Shown one piece after another: positions 1 to 7,929 of a DNA stretch of 64,000 nucleotides (its first letter is position 1; the number at the start of each line of letters is the position of its first letter). The stretch is from positions 1,426,001 to 1,490,000 of the forward strand of contig OZ242210.1 in the NCBI GenBank assembly GCA_965206315.1, read 5' to 3'. The notes below the pieces were generated by a model that was given only the letters and a program-made list of their open reading frames with translations, searched no databases and was not told where the DNA came from. The position numbers were made by a program, and so were the translations under genes. Source of the DNA: Bin16 sp965206315. Its GTDB lineage: Bacteria; Chloroflexota; Dehalococcoidia; Lucifugimonadales; Australimonadaceae.

Positions 1-134
1 GTCCGCGTTGCTGGCGCCCCTCGTCGCCGTCGTCGGGGTCATTGGGGCCAAGTGCCGTAATCAACTTGTCCATCGCGCAATATCTCCCCTGTGCGATGTG
101 CATGGTATCTACTGTGATATATTATCAGGCCCGT

Positions 135-164
135 TTGACCAGTCAATACCGTGAGGGCTATACT
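135..164 (+). promoter_or_regulatory. Predicted sigma70-type promoter
   Basis: A -35 box TTGACC (135-140) and a -10 box TATACT (159-164) are separated by 18 bp and lie 45 bp before the zinc-ribbon gene. They probably drive the operon that starts at 210. Confidence 0.6.
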
Positions 165-209
165 GAGGAGGCTGACGGGAGTCATCATACCGATGGGGGG
201 TGTGAGTCC

Positions 210-398
210 ATGACTGCTGCTGACGATCAGCCTGGAGTAGTTGAGATCAAGGCCTACCAGTGCCGTTGCAGGTGTGGGCACACATGGGTGGCCAAGCAGA
301 GTGAAGAGCGGCCGCGCGTCTGTCCGAAATGCAAGAGCCCCTACTGGGACAAGCCCTACCAGTTCCGCGTCAAAGACGGCGTCCGGGTTCCGGCGTAG
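210..398 (+). CDS. Small zinc-ribbon protein
   Basis: This is a 62-residue protein. It has two cysteine pairs, C-R-C-R-C-G near residue 20 and C-P-K-C near residue 40, which is the usual arrangement of a rubredoxin-like zinc ribbon. The ORF is open further upstream, but the ATG at 210 lies after the promoter and gives a compact domain. It ends 13 bases before the SDH-type protease, so the two are probably co-transcribed. Its role is unknown; small zinc ribbons of this kind often act as nucleic-acid or protein adaptors. Confidence is good for the gene and low for function. Confidence 0.7.
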   Translation: MTAADDQPGVVEIKAYQCRCRCGHTWVAKQSEERPRVCPKCKSPYWDKPYQFRVKDGVRVPA

Positions 399-411
399 TC
401 GAGGAGCGCAC

Positions 412-1461
412 ATGAAGCCTGAGATGTGGGATGATTCGTGGCCTACCTGTGCGGTGGACCTTGCGAATGAGCTCGACGCGGACGTGATCCTCTACAATGG
501 CCCACTCGTTCGTCCGTTGGACAACATGTTCATCCAACAGTGTGTCACTCGGCGGAAGCGGCCAAACGTCCTCCTCATCCTCGTGACGGAGGGTGGAGAT
601 GCCGACTGCGCCTACAGAATCGCCCGGTGCCTGCAAACCCAATACGAGAAGTTCCATCTCTTCGTCACCGGATACTGCAAGAGCGCTGGCACACTCCTAG
701 CCATGGGAGCGCACGAACTCATCATCTCCGACCACGGCGAGCTGGGGCCTCTTGACGTGCAACTGTCCAAGAAGGATGAACTGTGGCAACGACAGTCGGG
801 GCTCATTGGCATGGACACCCTACGGGCATTGGAAGGAAACGCGTTCGAGGCGTTCGAGCAGTTCTTTCTGCAACTCAAGTCCAAGAGCGGCGATACCGTC
901 TCGCTCAGGACCGCAACGGAGATTGCCACGGGACTTACGTCGGGCCTGTTCGCACCGCTGTACGCACAGGTGGACCCGCTGGACATCGGCGAGGCACGAC
1001 GGGCCATGTCGATCGCGCAGGACTACGGGAACCGCCTGTTCCAGCAGAGCCGCAACATGGCTGGGGAAGGCGTGCTGGAACGGCTCACTTCGGCATACCC
1101 GTCGCACGGGTTCGTCATTGACCGACTGGAGGCGAAGGAGTTGTTCCTGAGCGTACGTGAGCCCACAGAGAAGGAGTCTGCACTGGCCTTGGCACTGGAT
1201 TCAGACGCGCTGGACCCTATACCTGTAGCATTGGAGGGGGTATTCTCATTCTTGAACGACGACTGGAGCGAAGATGATGAAGACGCAACAGCAGAAGCAT
1301 CCGACGACAGGGACTCCCCTGATACGGGGGCAGCAGATGACACCACAGGGGCGAGTGCCGAAACCGTTGCGGCCGCAGTCGCCACTAACCACTCCGTCGA
1401 GCGAGGCGAAAGCGGTGAAACGCGGCCAGGAGGAACTGCAACGCAGGATCAACCGCATTAG
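412..1461 (+). CDS. SDH/ClpP-fold serine protease-like protein
   Basis: The protein has 349 residues, starting at an ATG preceded by GAGG. Residues about 15-200 resemble the SDH (serine dehydrogenase proteinase) family, a ClpP/crotonase-fold group related to SppA. There is a GGDADCAYRIAR segment, the nucleophile region C-K-S-A-G-T with Ser91, and the conserved ELGPLDVQ motif just after. No signal peptide is visible, so it probably acts in the cytoplasm. The last 65 residues are a disordered acidic tail rich in Asp, Glu, Ala and Thr. It sits between a zinc-ribbon gene and a PaREP1/HEPN-like gene, in a stretch leading to a methyltransferase-nuclease. A role in defence or protein turnover is inference. 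Confidence 0.8.
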   Translation: MKPEMWDDSWPTCAVDLANELDADVILYNGPLVRPLDNMFIQQCVTRRKRPNVLLILVTEGGDADCAYRIARCLQTQYEKFHLFVTGYCKSAGTLLAMGAHELIISDHGELGPLDVQLSKKDELWQRQSGLIGMDTLRALEGNAFEAFEQFFLQLKSKSGDTVSLRTATEIATGLTSGLFAPLYAQVDPLDIGEARRAMSIAQDYGNRLFQQSRNMAGEGVLERLTSAYPSHGFVIDRLEAKELFLSVREPTEKESALALALDSDALDPIPVALEGVFSFLNDDWSEDDEDATAEASDDRDSPDTGAADDTTGASAETVAAAVATNHSVERGESGETRPGGTATQDQPH

Positions 1462-1481
1462 GAAGCAGTAATCGGTCAACT

Positions 1482-2177
1482 ATGGCACAGGTGAATGCCA
1501 GAGAGGCCAACCGGCACGCAGAGCGAGCCTCGACGCTCATGAGCCACGTCGATGGTCGCATCGAGGCCGGAGACCGCCTACAGGCGTCCGAGAAACTCTG
1601 GGGCGTAGTCGCGCATACGTTGAAGGAGATCGCGGAACGGCACGGATGGCAGAACGACGACCACCGGGACCTCCATCACATCGCTTCCTATCTGAGCAGC
1701 GTGTCCGGCGACGAGGACATCCGAACCGGCATGATGATGGCCAACGGCTTCCACCGGAACTTCTACGAGGACGACGCCCCGATGTCGTCCATCAGGGCAG
1801 GCGTGAAGCCGATGGGGGAACTCGTCGACCGCCTCCAGGCTGCGGAGAAGCAGTACGACGCGGGCGCACGGCCCGCCGACAACCCCAAGGCCAACACGCC
1901 CGTAGAGTATTTCGGCGGCCTTGACGACCCCCGTGAGGCCATCAAGGCGCGCCTCATGGAGAAGGGGCTGGTCGAGAGTCACGCGAGTAGCGTGGCGGGT
2001 ACAATCCATGCTGCTCAGGAGCAGGGTATCTATGCGCTGAGCGTTCCGACGCCCGGCGGGACCGTCACGCTCACGAGGAGTGGAACTCTCAGGCTCTCCA
2101 AGCCAAAGGCGGGGTCGCGCACCAGCCGCCCTTCCCGCGCGAGTGCAGTTCCAGGCTTCCGCACACCTCGGATGTAG
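1482..2177 (+). CDS. PaREP1/HEPN-like protein
   Basis: The product has 231 residues. Residues about 10-85 (ASEKLWGVVAHTLKEIAERH, followed by DHRDLHHIASYLSS) look like the helical PaREP1/HEPN-type fold found in proteins that work near nucleic acids or as toxin-antitoxin partners. The second half holds a short helical segment (EAIKARLMEKGLVESHASS) and a basic, Ser/Arg-rich tail. The catalytic R-x4-6-H of active HEPN RNases is not clear. It follows the SDH-type protease by 20 bases and precedes the methyltransferase-nuclease leader by 15, so it is probably in the same transcription unit. The family call is tentative. Confidence 0.6.
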   Translation: MAQVNAREANRHAERASTLMSHVDGRIEAGDRLQASEKLWGVVAHTLKEIAERHGWQNDDHRDLHHIASYLSSVSGDEDIRTGMMMANGFHRNFYEDDAPMSSIRAGVKPMGELVDRLQAAEKQYDAGARPADNPKANTPVEYFGGLDDPREAIKARLMEKGLVESHASSVAGTIHAAQEQGIYALSVPTPGGTVTLTRSGTLRLSKPKAGSRTSRPSRASAVPGFRTPRM

Positions 2178-2180
2178 CGT

Positions 2181-2276
2181 GAGGACCCTACCGTGCCACC
2201 TCAGAACGCCCCTGCACCGCAGCCTCGCGCGCGCGTGAGAAAAGTGCCCCCCCCCCCCCCCGTCGAATTGGGCTAA
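2181..2276 (+). other. Out-of-frame 5' end of the methyltransferase-nuclease gene
   Basis: GAGG at 2181-2184 lies 8 bases before a GTG at 2193. Translation from this GTG gives MPPQNAPAPQPRARVRKV and then prolines across the poly-C tract. With the 15 C residues present here the frame ends at TAA 2274-2276. With 14 C (or 17) it would run straight into the methyltransferase frame, adding the expected N-terminal motif SRILYGYDCLDVL. This is therefore the likely true start, either switched off by tract length or broken by a homopolymer error in the sequence. Confidence 0.65.
2247..2261 (+). repeat. Poly-C homopolymer, 15 C
   Basis: An uninterrupted run of 15 C sits between the best ribosome-binding site/start (2181/2193) and the body of the methyltransferase gene. 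Tracts of this length are prone to slipped-strand length change, the known basis of phase variation in Mod methyltransferases of other bacteria. Confidence 0.95.
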
Positions 2277-2322
2277 TGCGTCCGACAACGCACCCAGCCG
2301 CATCCTGTACGGCTACGACTGC

Positions 2323-3915
2323 TTGGATGTCCTCAACGATGAGTTGGCCATACCCACCGGCTCGGTCGACCTCGTTTATCTCGACCCACCCTTCAACTCC
2401 AAGAGCATCTACAACCTTCCGTTCGCGGGCATGGACAAGGACACGCGCCCCGTTGAGGCGTTCGTTGATACATGGTCGTGGGGAACCCGGGAAGACGAAC
2501 TCCTGAGGGGCCTGTCGGCGGGTCCGCGTTCGCGCGACCTTGCGGACATCGTGCAGCTCGCGCAACGCATCGAGCGCAATGCGGCAACGGGCGGGAACAG
2601 CATCGCCGCGTATCTGATTAACATGGCCGTGCGGCTGCGTGCCCTCCGGCGCGTGCTGTCGCCGACGGGATCGGTGTATCTGCACTGTGACGACACCGCG
2701 AGCCATTACCTGAAGATGATCATGGACGCCATCTTCGGCCAGCAGAACTACCGGACGGAGATCATCTGGAAGCGTACCAGCGCACACAACGACACCAAGC
2801 AGGGGCGCAAGCAGCACGGGCGCATCCACGACGTGCTGCTCTTCTACACGATGGGGAACACATGGACGTGGAATCCGGTCTACACCAAGTACGACCGCGA
2901 GTACGTGGAGGCGTTCTACAAGCACGTTGAGCCGGACACTGGACGGCGGTACAGGCTGGACAACCTCACCGGCCCTTACGGCGCATCCAAGGGCAACCCG
3001 CGCTATGAGGTCATGGGTGTTACCCGCTACTGGCGGTACAGCGAGGAGCGGATGCAGGAACTCATAAACGCCGGCAGGGTGGTGCAGACGAGGCCGGGTG
3101 TAGTCCCAGCCTACAAGCGATACCTTGATGAGATGCCCGGCGTTCCCCTTCAAGACGTGTGGACTGATGTAAGGCCCATCTCGTCACAGGCGGTAGAGCG
3201 GCTCGGTTACCCGACGCAGAAGCCGCTCGCACTGCTGGAGCGCATCATCACGTCCAGTAGCAACCCTGGTGACCTCGTGCTCGACCCGTTCTGTGGCTGT
3301 GGTACTGCGGTGCACGCCGCCGAGAAGTTGGGGCGCCGCTGGATCGGGATAGACGTGTCGGCATTCTCCGTGGGACTGATGCGCAGCCGGATGTTGAACG
3401 CCTTTGACCAACTCACGACGGACGATGTCCTGGTGCGAGGCGTGCCGGTCGATGTGGCGGAGGCATTAGCCCTCGCGGAGCGGGACAAGTTCGAGTTCGA
3501 GAAGTGGGTGTGCGGCGCAATCGGCGCAGAGGGCATGTTCCACTCCCCCGGCACACGAGGCGCAGACGGCGGCGTGGACGGTGTGCTGCGGTTCTTCCCG
3601 TTCCGCATGGGGCAGAAGCCCAAAGCCGAGTTCGCTATCGTTCAGGTCAAGGGCGGAAGCGTGACGGCGGACTCCGTGAAGGCGCTGAAGGCGACCGTGG
3701 ACCGCTACGGGGTGAAGGCGGGAATCATGGTGTGCTTCAGCCGCTACATGCGCACTGTGGAGAACCAGCGGGCACGGGAGACGTTCAGTGACGATAGTGG
3801 GATTTACCCCGTCATACAGGGGTTGAGCATCGAGGACTTGCTCACCGACAAGCGGCCCGACCTGCCGCTCTACGGCTACCGGAAGCAGGGAGGCCGGGCG
3901 GGGCTTCTGCTGTAA
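2323..3915 (+). CDS. DNA methyltransferase fused to Mrr-like nuclease domain
   Basis: As the sequence stands the frame opens at a TTG (530 residues), but the real N terminus is probably about 43 residues longer and begins at GTG 2193 (see poly-C tract). The catalytic motif DPPFNS (about 2383) comes first and the SAM-binding motif DPFCGCGT (about 3283) comes later. This is the class-beta order of N6-adenine/N4-cytosine methylases such as Mod proteins. After about residue 380 a second domain carries GADGGVDG (about 3560) and IVQVKGG (about 3640), the D...QxK signature of Mrr-type restriction nucleases. One polypeptide may thus both modify and cut, as in type IIG-like enzymes. There is no separate specificity subunit nearby. 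The catalytic calls are firm; self-contained restriction activity is inferred. Confidence 0.85.
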   Translation: MDVLNDELAIPTGSVDLVYLDPPFNSKSIYNLPFAGMDKDTRPVEAFVDTWSWGTREDELLRGLSAGPRSRDLADIVQLAQRIERNAATGGNSIAAYLINMAVRLRALRRVLSPTGSVYLHCDDTASHYLKMIMDAIFGQQNYRTEIIWKRTSAHNDTKQGRKQHGRIHDVLLFYTMGNTWTWNPVYTKYDREYVEAFYKHVEPDTGRRYRLDNLTGPYGASKGNPRYEVMGVTRYWRYSEERMQELINAGRVVQTRPGVVPAYKRYLDEMPGVPLQDVWTDVRPISSQAVERLGYPTQKPLALLERIITSSSNPGDLVLDPFCGCGTAVHAAEKLGRRWIGIDVSAFSVGLMRSRMLNAFDQLTTDDVLVRGVPVDVAEALALAERDKFEFEKWVCGAIGAEGMFHSPGTRGADGGVDGVLRFFPFRMGQKPKAEFAIVQVKGGSVTADSVKALKATVDRYGVKAGIMVCFSRYMRTVENQRARETFSDDSGIYPVIQGLSIEDLLTDKRPDLPLYGYRKQGGRAGLLL

Positions 3916-4030
3916 GGCTGGGGGTTCTCATCCATCGCCACCTCTGCTGCCCATGTAGGTTTGACAGCCGTCGCTCTGACGGACTACCGTTGCCCTTGGT
4001 TGAACTCCATACTTGGGTGAGCTTGAGGCG

Positions 4031-4681
4031 ATGGCAGAACTACGAAAGGATGGCCCTTATGTCTGGGCTACGTGGTTACCCAAGCTCCTAGCAGGTTATG
4101 ACTCGTGCGAATGGGCAATCTGGTTCAAGGCTCACCATACTGGGAGCAGCTGGATCCACAAACCTAGCAATCTGTCGGAGTGGCTGATCAAGCATACAGA
4201 GATGCTGAGGCAACGCAGCCAACAGTTGACGGATGATGGATACGACGTATCCGTGGAAGACCAGAATCGTTTCAGTCTCACCGGGTCGCAAGTCAGTGTA
4301 GTGATTCAAGGAAAGCCCGACATCATCGCGGTGAAGGATGGCGTAGCCAGCGTGATCGACGTCAAGGCTGGGCAGCCACAGGGGTTCCACGACTACCAGG
4401 TCATGCTCTATATGTACGCGTTGAGCCGAGGCAAATACAACGCCACACAGATCAAGGGGCAACTGGTCTACCCGACTCACGAAACGGAGGTTCCGTTTTC
4501 CCGCGTAAATGACGAGTTCATACAGACTCTCGGAGGTCTGGTACGCAGGATCGCGTCACCTAGTCCACCTCTTCCGCGGGTGCCCAGTGCACGTGAGTGT
4601 GGCTGGTGCGACATCACTGGTGAGGACTGCCCCGACATCATCGAGGGTGGTCCAATTGAGATTGTGGCCGACGCTTTCTAA
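4031..4681 (+). CDS. PD-(D/E)XK nuclease, RecB/Cas4-like
   Basis: The ATG at 4031, with GGTGAG nine bases upstream, is preferred over a TTG at 4013 and gives 216 residues. The nuclease core is G-K-P-D97-I-I ... V-I-D110-V-K112, followed by Q-V-M-L-Y-M-Y-A-L, matching the D, DxK and QxxxY motifs of the RecB/Cas4 family. A C-terminal cysteine group (CGWCDITGEDC) resembles the iron-sulfur ligand cluster of Cas4-like enzymes but has only three cysteines in view. No cas genes or CRISPR array are near. The base composition is less GC-rich than the later part of the window, which fits an acquired gene. It is probably a defence or repair nuclease. Confidence 0.75.
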   Translation: MAELRKDGPYVWATWLPKLLAGYDSCEWAIWFKAHHTGSSWIHKPSNLSEWLIKHTEMLRQRSQQLTDDGYDVSVEDQNRFSLTGSQVSVVIQGKPDIIAVKDGVASVIDVKAGQPQGFHDYQVMLYMYALSRGKYNATQIKGQLVYPTHETEVPFSRVNDEFIQTLGGLVRRIASPSPPLPRVPSARECGWCDITGEDCPDIIEGGPIEIVADAF

Positions 4682-5208
4682 CGGGCAGGGGAACTCAATG
4701 ACTGGGCTTTTGCGTCTACCCATAACTCGTATCCCTTCTCGTAGTCCTCATCGATCTGCCTTCGGCTGAACATGTCGCTCAGCCCAGCTTTGAAGAATCT
4801 TGCTGATGGGGATAGATGAAGGTCTGTAATAGGGGGGACTTCTAACTGACCAGGTGGGACCCCCATCATCGCCTGAGCCTTGGCGTGCTCGAACAAGGCC
4901 GTGCACAGCCCTTGCAGGAACAGATAGGATACGTCCTCCGTGAAGTTCAGTACCTCAACACTGATGCACTCCAAGGTTTCTGGATCCGCAATCGCGACGA
5001 CGTTATCGAAGAGGATGGCCATCCCCGGGCGTGGCTCGCCGAAAGTGGCATACAGGTGGTCATCTTCCTTGACGTATTCGATAAGGAAGTCGTTGCTCGT
5101 CATCGCCCCCGGCATGTCTATGTTCCGGTGGAGGAAATCCAGGACTGTGTTGGCTTTCCGTACCTTGTTGTCCTGCATGTAGTCCTGAATGTTCTTCGGC
5201 GTGCTCAT
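4678..5208 (-). CDS. Hypothetical protein, second gene of a coupled pair
   Basis: The product has 176 residues. The ATG at 5208 is chosen because AGGAGG lies about nine bases upstream and because it overlaps the stop of the preceding gene by four bases (ATGA), implying translational coupling. The sequence is soluble and acidic, with no membrane segment (for example SVEVLNFTEDVSYLFLQGLCTALFEHAKAQAMMG). I do not recognise the family. Pairing with the small nuclease-like gene upstream suggests a partner or immunity role, which is inference. Its 3' end overlaps the convergent PD-(D/E)XK gene by four bases. Confidence 0.65.
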   Translation of the reverse strand: MSTPKNIQDYMQDNKVRKANTVLDFLHRNIDMPGAMTSNDFLIEYVKEDDHLYATFGEPRPGMAILFDNVVAIADPETLECISVEVLNFTEDVSYLFLQGLCTALFEHAKAQAMMGVPPGQLEVPPITDLHLSPSARFFKAGLSDMFSRRQIDEDYEKGYELWVDAKAQSLSSPAR

Positions 5209-5558
5209 CGTTCTCGTCCTCCTATGGCTCTGGGTAGGAACCGCAGAATGGTGCCCTCCTCGAAATCCGGGACAAAGTACATGCTCCTCACGCAGTGTGC
5301 CCCGTACAAATCCGGCCTCTCGATGGCCAGGAGCCACATCCCTCTGGTCTTGCCGCTGCCGTAGCCCATTCTGTACTTGTGGATCGCTCCTTTCTTTTCG
5401 ATTGCCACATCCGGGTCACTGACCGTGTCCCTGAGTGAGTACAAGTGTCCGTCTATCTCTGGCCGCTTGGCTACGTGCTTATTCCAGTTGGACTCGTGCA
5501 GGTAGCTCTCTTTCTCCGTAACGGGATTGTCCGTGCGCCAACTTTCCTCCTTACCCAC
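5205..5558 (-). CDS. Small protein, possibly PBECR/RelE-like nuclease
   Basis: A GTG at 5558 with AAGGAGG about ten bases upstream gives 117 residues; a TTG at 5609 would add 17. The core (EIDGHLYSLRDTVSDPDVAI ... RGMWLLAIERPD) resembles the arrangement of small barnase/EndoU/RelE-type toxin nucleases: a His in the first helix, a PD-x-V turn and a beta strand. That match is weak and by eye only. It is coupled by ATGA overlap to the following gene, as in many toxin-antitoxin or toxin-immunity pairs. The codon use and lower GC match the neighbouring accessory genes. Confidence 0.55.
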   Translation of the reverse strand: MGKEESWRTDNPVTEKESYLHESNWNKHVAKRPEIDGHLYSLRDTVSDPDVAIEKKGAIHKYRMGYGSGKTRGMWLLAIERPDLYGAHCVRSMYFVPDFEEGTILRFLPRAIGGRER

Positions 5559-5830
5559 TATGGTCCGGGCCTCCTTGACCGCAGGGTGGTCGCGGCTTGT
5601 GCATGGCAACGCTATTCGCGCCGGCTATGGCGAGTCAAGGTGTCAGTGGCACGAGAGCGGAAGCTTCCTATGGCGCGACCGGGTTGCTTGTTCTGCTACA
5701 GGATCCGCTTCAACGATTCGGGGCAACACGAGAGCCTACGCTCGCCACGCTCAACTGAGCCAGTGTCCGGTGTTGAGCCACCCCCGCCCTCATAGGTCTA
5801 GAATGGTTCCCAAACCAAGGAGGTTCGTGC

Positions 5831-6259
5831 ATGACGGAGGATCATTGGATCAACCGGCGACTCGCGTGCAACAGCGACGCTGTCTTCGATGCCCTGCACG
5901 TAGAGGTGGAGCGGGTCGTCTATGCTTGGAACAACCATAAAGGCAACGACCCCACCGTTGTCAGGGTAGCGCGCGAGCGGGACAACGACGGGTTCGAGAG
6001 GATCAAGATCTACTTGGGCGACAGGCAGCGAGCCTACTTTGGGCACATACCCGATAAGGCCTGCATCACGGGTTCACGCACCGTGATGGGCAACATCGGA
6101 AACCTCAAAGATGCAGGAGCTGTAGCCGTCATCGTCAAGTGGGATCCGGAACAAGACGAGTGCGTGGTCGCAGATGCGAACGGGCAAGAGACGGTCGAAT
6201 CACTGGCGCGATGGGCACTGGAACCGCTGCTCTTCTCGACAGAGGAGCACGCTGTCTGA
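5831..6259 (+). CDS. Hypothetical protein
   Basis: The product has 142 residues, from an ATG with a strong AAGGAGG at normal spacing. It is soluble and mixed alpha/beta (VVRVARERDNDGFERIKIYLGD ... AGAVAVIVKWDPEQDECVVADANG). No signal peptide, membrane segment or metal motif is visible and I do not recognise it. A TAGAAT -10-like box at 5799-5804 may be its promoter. It closes the accessory block before the anchored Pro/Thr-rich protein on the other strand. Confidence 0.7.
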   Translation: MTEDHWINRRLACNSDAVFDALHVEVERVVYAWNNHKGNDPTVVRVARERDNDGFERIKIYLGDRQRAYFGHIPDKACITGSRTVMGNIGNLKDAGAVAVIVKWDPEQDECVVADANGQETVESLARWALEPLLFSTEEHAV

Positions 6260-6314
6260 ATGTCTAGCGTGGATAGTGGGCTCTATCTGGGAGAGATGGA
6301 GTCGCAGAGCGGCC

Positions 6315-7178
6315 CTACCGCTGGCACGCCTGCACTTCGATGAGCCGGAGCCCGTCCAAGCCGTAGTCAGGCCGAGTTCCCCAGACGCCGAGCACCACGT
6401 CCTCGGGATCTCCTAGCCACTCCGGGAAGCCGCCCTTCAGGCGGAACTCCGCACTGGTCGTTGTGAGGAAATCGGCGACGATCTGCTCGCGGGGCAGTGG
6501 CGGGTACTCGGACCCGGCAGGCGCGGGCTGTATGTAACCCGCGAGCGGCGCGACATTGCCGAAGCCAACCCCCAGCGCGGACTCTTGGTAAAGGCTGAAG
6601 GGGCTGGCTGCGCCGGCGCGGTACTCGACACGCGCTCCATCGCGAGCGCGTCCGCGGAATTCCAACGTGCGGCCGCAGACATGAGGTTCGACCGAGAACT
6701 CGACCCAGCGGTCGCTCCATGTCTGGCGTGAGGCCGTCCCACCCTGCGGCGCGGTCGGGGTCGGCGGCGTAACCGTGATCACCTCCGGTATTCGCCCTGA
6801 CGGGGTAGGCTGCGGAGCTGGTGTGAAGCCAGGCGTCGGCACAGGCCGGATCGGCTCAACGCGCTCAGGCGTCGGGAACACGAACGGCGTCGCGACAGGC
6901 TCCACCTCTAGGATGAACGGTGTCGGGGTCGCAGTGGGGCGGGGCGTCGCGGTGGCGCGCTCCAAGAACGCCGTTAGTGTGGGGCGCGGGGGTCGCGTGG
7001 GGGTCGGGTTGGCGGTGGCGGTGGGCGGAGGTATCACGCCGGGCGGGGAAGTCGCGGTCGGCGTCGCGTCCTGCGCCGGAAGATTCTGGAGTTGGGGCGG
7101 GGCTCCGAATTCCACGTAGTAGAGGATCACGACTACGAGCAGAACGGCGGCAACGATACCAGCAGCCCATCCCATCAC
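6315..7178 (-). CDS. Membrane-anchored protein with Pro/Thr-rich stalk
   Basis: The product has 287 residues. Residues about 3-22 form one hydrophobic helix (WAAGIVAAVLLVVVILYYV) with no cleavage site, so the protein is probably held in the membrane by its N terminus. Residues about 35-150 are a low-complexity stalk dominated by Pro, Thr and Ala (PTATSPPG, PTPTRPPRPT, PTATPTPF). Such stalks are common in Chloroflexota surface proteins. The rest is a globular extracellular domain with two cysteines (CGRTLEF and the final CQR) that could form a disulfide. The function of that domain is unknown. The second Met is an equally possible start. Confidence 0.8.
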   Translation of the reverse strand: MMGWAAGIVAAVLLVVVILYYVEFGAPPQLQNLPAQDATPTATSPPGVIPPPTATANPTPTRPPRPTLTAFLERATATPRPTATPTPFILEVEPVATPFVFPTPERVEPIRPVPTPGFTPAPQPTPSGRIPEVITVTPPTPTAPQGGTASRQTWSDRWVEFSVEPHVCGRTLEFRGRARDGARVEYRAGAASPFSLYQESALGVGFGNVAPLAGYIQPAPAGSEYPPLPREQIVADFLTTTSAEFRLKGGFPEWLGDPEDVVLGVWGTRPDYGLDGLRLIEVQACQR

Positions 7179-7444
7179 TGGGCTCCCCTCTGCGGGTGAG
7201 CCTATGTGGGAGGAACCAAAGGTGCCCTCTTGCCCGCATTGTGTAGGTTCTTGTCGACAGTCCCCGCACCAGAGGCCAACAAGAGGGCATGTTGCCCTAC
7301 AGGCTGCGGAGCAGCGTTGGCCTCGTTTCCGCCGTATGGTTCGTGCGGTGGGGTGTTGGGTTGTTGGGGACCGTCGACGGAGCGCACCCTAGCGGGGTCG
7401 TGGGCGGGTGTCAACGCAGCCGTTCCAGGTGCGACCCCTTAGAC

Positions 7445-7493
7445 TTTTGCATCAGAATCGGACTTTTTGCATCAGGTAGGGGGTTTTGCATCA
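7445..7493 (+). repeat. Three phased direct repeats TTTTGCATCA
   Basis: TTTTGCATCA occurs at 7445-7454, 7465-7474 and 7484-7493, so the starts are 20 and 19 bases apart (about two helical turns). They lie in the otherwise gene-free 7179-7641 gap, upstream of the coupled pair at 7642. This looks like an iterated protein-binding site. The rest of the gap holds only a 10-bp inverted repeat (TGCCCTCTTG near 7222, CAAGAGGGCA near 7280). Confidence 0.6.
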
Positions 7494-7641
7494 AAGCCAG
7501 GCGGCGCCCGCCCATTGTCATAGTGAGCGCAGCAGAAGCATCTCCCACCTGGCGTTGGCCTGCGTCGGCGTCCTTGTTGTCCGGTGCTGTTCCTGCGCGG
7601 TAGGATGAGGCGTAGTTGAATACTCTCGGGAAGGAGCGCCA

Positions 7642-7929
7642 ATGGCGCACGCAAAGACCCCGGCCCGCCAGCGCAGACCCAAGGAAGAGACGGCCCGTCT
7701 CGGCGATGAGATATATGAAAGGGACATCCGGCGGCAGGTGGAGGCGGACCACCACGGGAAGGTCATCGCCATCGACGTGGACAGCGGGGACTACGCCATC
7801 GCCGAAAGCGAGCTAGCCGCATCGGACGGTCTGCGGGAGAAGCGCCCGGATGCCATCGATGTCTGGCTGCTTCGCGTGGGGTACAGGGCGGTAGCCAGCA
7901 TCGGGGGCGCTCTGCGGAGGGCCGAGTGA
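7642..7929 (+). CDS. Small protein coupled to retropepsin-like protease
   Basis: The product has 95 residues. A basic N terminus is followed by HGKVIAIDVDSGDYAIAESELAASDGL and then PDAIDVWLLRVGYRAVASIGG. This strand-turn-strand core is typical of short conserved proteins found beside clan AA aspartic proteases; the exact family is not certain. Its stop overlaps the GTG of the protease by four bases. A second, related pair lies at 45170-45849. It may act as an antitoxin-like partner or substrate, which is inference. Three phased repeats upstream may be its operator. Confidence 0.75.
   Translation: MAHAKTPARQRRPKEETARLGDEIYERDIRRQVEADHHGKVIAIDVDSGDYAIAESELAASDGLREKRPDAIDVWLLRVGYRAVASIGGALRRAE

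Noticed and set aside
1274..1471. Basic 65-residue frame over the tail of the SDH-type protease gene
   Set aside because: No good ribosome-binding site, and it overlaps a better-supported gene in another frame by nearly its full length.
7222..7289. TGCCCTCTTG / CAAGAGGGCA inverted repeat as a terminator
   Set aside because: The arms are about 48 bases apart and no T-run follows; it may be chance or a remnant element.
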